Shown here: positions 57,240-64,000 of the stretch, one piece after another | How the letters are laid out: the number at the start of each line of letters is the position of its first letter | Position numbering within the stretch: position 1 is the first letter of the stretch | The notes under the pieces: generated by a model | Told to the model about the DNA's origin: nothing | Database searches by the model: none | Seen by the model: the letters and a program-made list of their open reading frames with translations, nothing else | NCBI GenBank assembly: GCA_958510825.1 | Contig: OY294044.1 | Location: 85,296,895-85,360,894, forward strand | Direction: 5' to 3' | From: Brachypterus glaber | Lineage: Eukaryota > Arthropoda > Insecta > Coleoptera > Kateretidae | DNA length: 64,000 nucleotides | Made by a program: the position numbers and the translations under genes

Positions 57240-58090
57240 ACCTTTTCAAGTTCTAAATCAGAAAGTGTTTATTTCAGACAGTGTAATTTGTTATTCAGAT
57301 TTTTAAAATAAATTTCAGAAAGTATAAATTGTGATTCAGATTTTTAAATTATATTTCAGAAAGTATAAATTGAAATTCAGATTTGTAATATATATTTTAG
57401 AAAGCGTAAGTTAAAATTATATTTCAGAAAGTAGAAATTAATTTTCAGAATGTGTTATTTTATTTAAATTTGGATCTGTAAATTCAATTTCAGAAAGTGT
57501 AAATTAATTTTAGGAAACGGCAATTTGTAAATCAGAAATCATAATTTTTATTTCGAAACGTATTATTTTATTCAACAAAATTTTAAAAAAGTAGAAGTTA
57601 TGTATTATACATACATTCGGTATTAAATATTGAACAGCAATAAATTAAAATAAAAAAACAATATTTTTTACATAAATACCTATTGTTAGGTTGGTAAGTT
57701 TCGTTTTATTTTGAAGTTTCTCGATAGATAACTATTTCTGAAATTTAATTTACACTATCTGAAATACAATTTACACTTTCTGAATTACAATTTACTCTGT
57801 AATAATAATATTAAGTTATAATTTCTGAAATATAACTTACACTTTCTAAATTTCAACTTACGCTTTCTGAAATATAATTTACACTTTCTGAAATTTAATT
57901 TATACTTTCTGAAATATAAATTGCAAATCTGAATTACAATTTACACTTTCTAAAATATAAGTTGAAAATCTGAATTACAATTTACACTTTCTGAAACATA
58001 ACTTGCAAATCTGAATTACAATTTATACTTTCTGAAATTTAACTTGAAATTCTGAATATCAATTTACACCTTCCTATTTACAACTTGAAA
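57240..58090. repeat. Inverted tandem array of TTTCAGAAAGTGTAAATT units
   Basis: The left half (57260-57570) has about ten imperfect units of the type TTTCAGAAAGTATAAATT and GATTCAGATTTTTAAA. The right half (57735-58075) has about a dozen units in the opposite orientation, such as AATTTACACTTTCTGAAAT and AAATCTGAATTACAATT. A 160-bp unrelated spacer separates them. Confidence 0.85.
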
Positions 58091-58646
58091 ATGTGTAGTG
58101 TGTTTATATATTTTATCTATTTGCGTTTTTTAATTACGTTTTTATAGTTTTGGTTGGCGTGTAACAATAAGCTTAATTGTAAAACAGTTTTAGTAACTTT
58201 TTTATTAATAACAGTTTTGAGATTTTTTTTTGTTTAGTTGGTAACAAAAACAACTGAGAATTTACACGACATTTATAAAATATTTGATATTCTGTATATA
58301 CAGTATGTAAAGATCTAAAAACAGGTAAAATTCTTATAAAAGAATAAGAATTATGTATGTTTTGTGTGTGATTTTGGTCCGTGTTTGATTTTATGTTAGT
58401 TAAGTTCAAGTTATTCTCAGGTAAGTCTCAAACAGTAGAAATGGAGATGCTCGGCGGGCAGGATAAAAGCATTTCAGACACCTCTGTACACACTGGAGTA
58501 CGTGTTAATTCTTCCTTATCAATTTTTAATCAAAATAACTATAACTAAAAACTTATAAAAAGTTTCAATCTATTATGAATTTTTAATAAAAAAAGACAAA
58601 TGAAAAATTTTAAATTGTCAGTCATGGCTACCAATATAATAGTTAT

Positions 58647-58775
58647 TTATATACCAAGGGACTAAACTGGCTGTTTTAGTCCCGCTGCATTAGTGTTTCC
58701 TGAGCGAGCGTAGCGAGCCAGGGAAACAGAAATGCAAGGGACTAAAACAGCCAAGTATAGTCCTGAGGTATATAC
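58647..58775. repeat. Short palindromic element with CGAGCGTAGCGAG centre
   Basis: ATATACCAAGGGACTAAAC...GCTGTTTTAGTCCC pairs with GGGACTAAAACAGCC...GTATAGTCCTGAGGTATAT; the centre is CCTGAGCGAGCGTAGCGAGC. Confidence 0.7.
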
Positions 58776-60974
58776 ACTATTTTTTGCAGGACCAAACATA
58801 ATTTAGGTAGGTACATAAAATTAAAATTAAAAATCACGCGTCTAAAATCGGTTGTTTTATTTTCGTAATTTAATCAAGATGCCTGTAAATTGCGAAAAGT
58901 CAGTTTCATGGCTATCGCTATTTCAATTGTTTTTTAATATGGCTGACACAAACGTCAAAAAAATGGACGAAGATGATAAATTTTAAGTTATGTATAAATT
59001 GTTATAACAATGTTATTGTTTTTTTAGGTTTTCTTTATTAAAATCAAATAAATTGGTTTGAATCGCTAATTTATTACAAAACACCACCAAACCTAATTTT
59101 TGAACCAGCAAAGCACATAGTAAGTTTAATATTTTAATATTATCAAGGTTGCCGTGATTTTTATTCCCTAGGGAGAAAAACGGCAAGTTTAGTCCCGAAA
59201 ATGAAAGCTTAAAATTAGGTTTTAGTCTTGGTCGTGCAAAAATAATATTATTCTAGAGCTGGCGCTCTGAATAATATTTGGACTTTTTAATTAATAAGTA
59301 ATAAGTAATTTGTACTAAAATTAAGAAATTCTTGATCCTTACTCATATTGGAGTTGATTTAAATAAACCATAGAAAAAATGTTATCTCCAATATATAAAT
59401 TTATTGTATATTAAACAAACATTACAGCGAGAATTGTTTGACTTTTTAAACATAAAGTCTATTTCAAGTTTTTAAATTTATAAACAAATTAACTTTTTTA
59501 TATGTTAATATAATGGTATAAACATTTATTTTGTAGTTTTTTGCCGGTTAAACTGCAACAGTTATTTAATATGCTTTTGCCGGTCTTTTCGATGAATTTT
59601 ATACCCTGGGGAGATCAATTCTTATTATACTCTTGACAGCCCGCAGTACTTAAAGAGTATTACAGAATGGTTATCAAATTGCCAAAATCGTAAAAAATTA
59701 CCCCAGACTATTTCACAAACAATATATAGGCCAATCGAAACCTTGCATTTTTAGTTTCTTGACCAATAAGATCAAAATCTGATAATGTTTGCACATGTGA
59801 CAGTTACTGACATCTTAATAAATGTTTATTTTTGCACAATGTGTTTTTAATTTGTGAAGCTTACCTTTAGTTGATTTATTTTTATTGATAAGCAATATAA
59901 ATTCTTTTTTTATTACCAAAACATCCTAGGTGTAAACCCTAATTAATTTCAGATAATATATTATATTTTATGCACTTTCCATCTTAAAAGCTTTAAATCA
60001 CTGATATTCATAAATTTAAATTTATTTAATTGAATCTTTGTAATAAAAACAGGCCACTCAAAACTAATTTAAAAACTTATTTATTAAAAATATATTCACA
60101 GTAAATTAGTAAATAATTTACTTCTTTTAAATGACGGAAATCAAAACATCAAATGACTGCGCTGGTGCTAGTACAGCGTTGCCAAACTTTATTATAAACC
60201 GATCACAAATTGTTTTTTTACGGGTGGAAACAACCGTTATTTTATTTCTTTTTAGTTGAAAACTAAACTTTGTAAATAAAAACAGCAATGATTTATATTT
60301 AAATGCTAAAATATAGTTCAAAGTCCAAACAAAAAAGTCCAAACAAAAAGTCCAAACAACTATTTTATTGGAATAATCTCAAGCATAAATATCCCCCAAG
60401 CAAAGTTTAGACTTACCAACATTCGCGAACTAGTGAATATCGTGGATTTAAAAAGTGCGGCAAATTTGAGATTTAAAATTTAAATTATAGGTGTAAAGTA
60501 ATATTGTTGTTTAGTTCTTAAATTTTTAATTTAAATATGAAACAACATTAAACATGGTAAAATTATATACTTCCTTATTTTGTTTGTGAAATAGTCTTTC
60601 AAAATACCATTTGTGCATAATTTTTTTACTGTATATAAAAAAACATTTTGCTTAAGGAAATTGTTTTCGTGCATTTTTCGTCAAAATTCCTCGACCTGCG
60701 GTCTCGGAATTTTGTAACACGGAAAAAATTAACGATAATTCAACATGCACTTATGATATTACTATTGATAAAAATGTTATATAGAAATGTTTTCCTTTTA
60801 AAAAATAGTCCGTCCGTCTATATGTGTATCACGTTTTTCTGTGGAAATCGTATCAAGAATGCTATCATGCTTATCAGAAACGCAATAATTCGGGCTAACA
60901 ATACGGTCTATTTTTACATTAGCGGTCACAAAAATATTGACTGTATGTTATCTCCTTTTACTACGTTTCTGCTA
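58776..60974. other. Far intron/upstream region, no gene seen
   Basis: AT-rich. A small AGAGCTGGCGCTCT hairpin near 59257 and a CTCGACCTGCGGTCTCGG stretch near 60692 resemble the GC-rich centres of other short palindromes. Open frames here show no recognisable protein. Confidence 0.35.
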
Positions 60975-61427
60975 AAAACCACTTTACACGGAGCAATTTG
61001 TACGCAAGTTTGATGCTATGCAAGTTTGCTGCCAGATATAGCATGAGGACAATTGGACATTGATTTGCCTTTTCACGGAGCAAGTTGTACGCAAGTTTGG
61101 TGCTATATATTGCAAGGTAAACAGTGCTGCCAACCAGAGAATTTTGACTTGTCTCTGCGTTTGTTGACAAAAACATAACCTAGCATTTGCTTTTTTAAGG
61201 AAGTTTTTTAGTTAGACAGACCGACCTGTTATTAATAATAATAATTATTAACATGTGCAGTTGCTACTATATTAGTAAAATGAAATCGATTTGGTAACTT
61301 TTTTCCAGGTTGGTACCACGAAAATAACCATAAGACTTGCGTGAAACTCGCCGAAAAATAGAACATGTTCTAAATAATTTGATGACACGAAAATGGCCTC
61401 AAAATTGCTCCGTGTAAAGTGGCTTTA
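60975..61427. mobile_element. MITE family 4, copy 2, both ends intact
   Basis: CCACTTTACACGGAGCAATTT...AAAATTGCTCCGTGTAAAGTGG: TIRs of about 20 bp. The interior is nearly identical to 45380-45895, including a second internal TTCACGGAGCAAGTTGTACG. The open frame antisense to it is not a gene. Confidence 0.85.
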
Positions 61428-62796
61428 AGCGAGATATTATGATGGATAATAAATTTTCAGGAAACAAACAAATTTATAGGAGAAAAAAATTGTTTTTAAA
61501 AACAATCCCTTCAATAACAATAAAAAGTTAATTGTAAATAATAAAAATGTGAAACGGGTACCTTTTCTAGACGGGTGGAAATCTTCTATGTATTTTAAAC
61601 TAATCGTAAAAGTCTATCAGCAATTTTCTTGTTTTCGTTTTGCATGGATTCGTTATTTTTTCTGTATTTTTTGACCACTTCCTTTTATTTTTCTTTCTAG
61701 CTTTATAGGATTGTTTTCTGACGAGGCCATTATCAAATATAAATTTATTTAAATAGATCAAAACTTTATTTTACCTATGATTGAAATTTTACTAGTGTCA
61801 AAATTTGACATCTAACTAAAAATGTAAAAATATATCAGCATTTATTAAAATGTCTATATATCGGAAACGAATAGTCCTACGATAAAAATGATCGTATAGT
61901 TTTTGTCCATTTTCCCCCCTTGCCCTACGATAATGTTAACCATATTGATGTCACACAAATAGAAAAGGTTTTGAATCCTTTGGTGAAAATTTTTTTTAAA
62001 TCGGACATTCCGTTCAAAAGTTAGAAGGTTTACATACAGACAGACAGACAAACATTTTTTTAACATCCACGTTTTTCACATTTTCTCGACGTTTCATGAC
62101 TATCTAAACCCAAAAATGCAAAAAAAAAATTAATTTTTGGGTCGGTGTTTCCACACGTAAAAAGAAAAGGTCCTATAAACTTTTCAAAAAACATTACATT
62201 AATAATAATAATTATTAGATATGCCCATCGTCCTTCTAAAAGGACACTTGTTACAGTTATTTTTCTGTACTATGTTTACTATCCTATTTATGGCCATCGT
62301 CCTTTTAAAAGGATACCATTTTTTAGGAAAACTGTATAAAATATGAAAAAAATTTCTTATAATATTTTGTTTATACAAGGAAATGGTATATTATTTTAAT
62401 TAAAAAAAGTTAAATATCCAAAAAAAAATCTTGGGCATATGAGGGTTAAAGAAATTAATTATTACTATTTATTAAAAGAAATATTTGTACATAAAAAAAA
62501 GTTATAATCAATGTCGTATTTTGGATAGAATGTCATTTTAACTTTTTTTGCTTTCTAACGCTTTGACCTAGAAACATGAAATTTGGTTTAAGATCAATCG
62601 GCATAACTGTCATATTTTCCTAAGTTTTAAATGCCTTGGTCTGGTATTTGGTATGAGGGGCCTTGGGAGTAGGATCAATCTACCCAACAGTAAAAATGTT
62701 GAAAATCATGTTTTACTAACTTTTAAACACTTGGCCCTGGAAACCTAAATTTGGTATGGGTCTTTGAAACAAGACCAGTCGATTCACCTAGCAAAT
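61428..62796. other. Right-hand region, dispersed repeats only
   Basis: Holds a degenerate copy of the ACAGACAGACAGACA...CTCGACGTTTCATGAC dispersed repeat (61990-62100) and two direct copies of GCCCATCGTCCTT(T/C)TAAAAGGA-type sequence at about 62222 and 62292. No gene seen. Confidence 0.4.
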
Positions 62797-63448
62797 CCCA
62801 GGTAGCAAAATAACATGAAATTCACGTGAAAGTCACGTTAATATGTGATATGTGATGTTAAGATTGTAGTCTCATTTAACAAGAATGTAGCATGGTGGGG
62901 ATGTCCTAAGTCCGCCCCTAATAACATCACACAATGACATCCCGAAAATAACGTGTTTGTGACATCATAAATCCACATTCCTGTTATATCTAATATCTTA
63001 TGGATGCCGTTACTGGTACTTTAATATTTAAATAATATTTTAGGATATTAGCTTTTTCTAAATTAAAACCATTAAAAACGCTATAACTCTATTAAAAATC
63101 GGATTTAAAATCAATCAGTAATTGAAACAATCACAGATTGAAACAGATAGATTCTAAATACGAAATTGCAGATTAAGCGGAGAATATATCCTTTAATCCG
63201 TGTCCGTGGTCTTGAGAAGCCCGGCAGAGCCCCCTATCCATTGGAAATCGTATAATGTGCGATATATTCACAGCGTTGCTAAATATTTGTTATTTAATAA
63301 CATGGTTGTCACGTCACACGTGTTACGTTTCAAATGTGATGTTAAATACATGTTATTTTTCAATATTATATGATGTTATGATTTAGTTTAAAAATACAAC
63401 CAAAAGTGATGTTAATTTCTTGTAATATAACATCCCTTGCTACCTGGG
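62797..63448. mobile_element. TIR element with CCCAGGTAGCAA ends
   Basis: Starts CCCAGGTAGCAAAATAACAT and ends ATGTTATATTACAAG-inverse, i.e. ...ACATCCCTTGCTACCTGGG, with AT just outside on both sides. Subterminal repeats of TGATGTTA / TAACATCA occur at both ends and in the middle. 652 bp, no ORF. Confidence 0.75.
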
Positions 63449-64000
63449 ATATTATCCACTTTAAACAGTATACTATGGAATGCAAAGCAGTACATATTTT
63501 CAGGGCTTGATCGATTAAATAGAAGTATTATTTCATCATTTTCCTAAAATTACGGTACGCTTTAAATCGAGGATTTATTAAAATCGACGGAGGAAAATCG
63601 GATTTATGTAAATTTTCAATTATTAATTAAAAATAATAAAGTTTTACGGGAAATGGAGCATGCCAAGAAGGATATTAAAATTGTTATCTGAAGTAAAATT
63701 ATTACTTATTACAATTACAATATTACTTAACCACTATACTGCCCTCCTAAAGAGGAACGCGGCATGTACACCTGACACATACGGTTTTCGAGCTTAGTAT
63801 TATTTTACTACGGAGAATAACGGTTAGTCGAAGATGTTACTTGCCGCGTTATTTCTATGTGAAATTTTGTTTTGAAAAGAGAAACAGGATAAAGCAAATA
63901 AAAAATACAGCAAATTTATGGGTATTTTAGTGGCAGTCAGACAAAATTAATAGACACATTTATTGTTTCTAAAGAAATATAAATTTCTTATAAGAAGACA
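63449..64000. other. Window edge, no gene seen
   Basis: AT-rich; no supported feature. Earlier Skeletor exons should lie further right. Confidence 0.3.

Noticed and set aside
56000..64000. Search for the signal peptide and first DM13 exon of Skeletor
   Set aside because: No minus-strand frame with DM13 motifs and a phase-1 donor was found; the exons probably lie beyond the window.

Overview
The window looks like AT-rich (by eye about 70% A+T) nuclear DNA of an insect, possibly a beetle; the order is inferred and not proven. The evidence is two spliced host genes with insect-type proteins, short GT-AG exons separated by long repeat-filled introns, degraded non-LTR retrotransposons and a very dense load of inverted-repeat (foldback/MITE) elements.

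Host gene 1 (minus strand, 6435 down to 628) is a complete six-exon C11orf54-type (DUF1907) zinc ester hydrolase of 318 residues. All splice phases agree, and the C-terminal His-rich zinc site is intact. Host gene 2 (minus strand, from beyond the right edge down to 8924) is the orthologue of Drosophila Skeletor. Nine coding exons (55885 to 8924) were assembled in phase: the end of the second DM13 domain, a DOMON domain split over three exons, a basic linker, a cupredoxin-like region, and a 715-residue terminal exon with a Thr/Pro-rich stalk, an RSKR site and a hydrophobic tail. The exons before 55885 (signal peptide, first DM13) are not in the window. A glutamine-rich exon (53410 to 52574) lies in the intron after the DM13 exon, on the same strand, and its acceptor phase matches. 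It is probably an alternative last exon giving a secreted DM13 + poly-Q isoform without DOMON.

Most of the rest is mobile DNA. (i) A superfamily of about 0.7-1.2 kb foldback elements with TA-flanked CAGGGT-type ends and a shared internal AAGGGAGCTACG box occurs at least seven times plus fragments. (ii) Several MITE families are present in two or more copies. (iii) There are two TTAA-flanked elements, one clearly piggyBac-like. (iv) There is a tRNA-derived SINE in two copies. (v) A broken RTE-like LINE (minus strand) sits in the loop of a foldback. (vi) Two plus-strand Jockey/CR1-like LINE pieces lie between the arms of a 5.7 kb inverted repeat; one has lost its endonuclease, joining ORF1 to ORF2. 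(vii) Minisatellites, (TA)n tracts and an inverted tandem array complete the set.

Nesting is the rule: elements sit inside loops or arms of older palindromes. Two of them end 8-9 nt inside host 5' splice sites without destroying the donors. No CRISPR, operon or bacterial-type feature is present, and no free-standing tRNA or rRNA gene was found.
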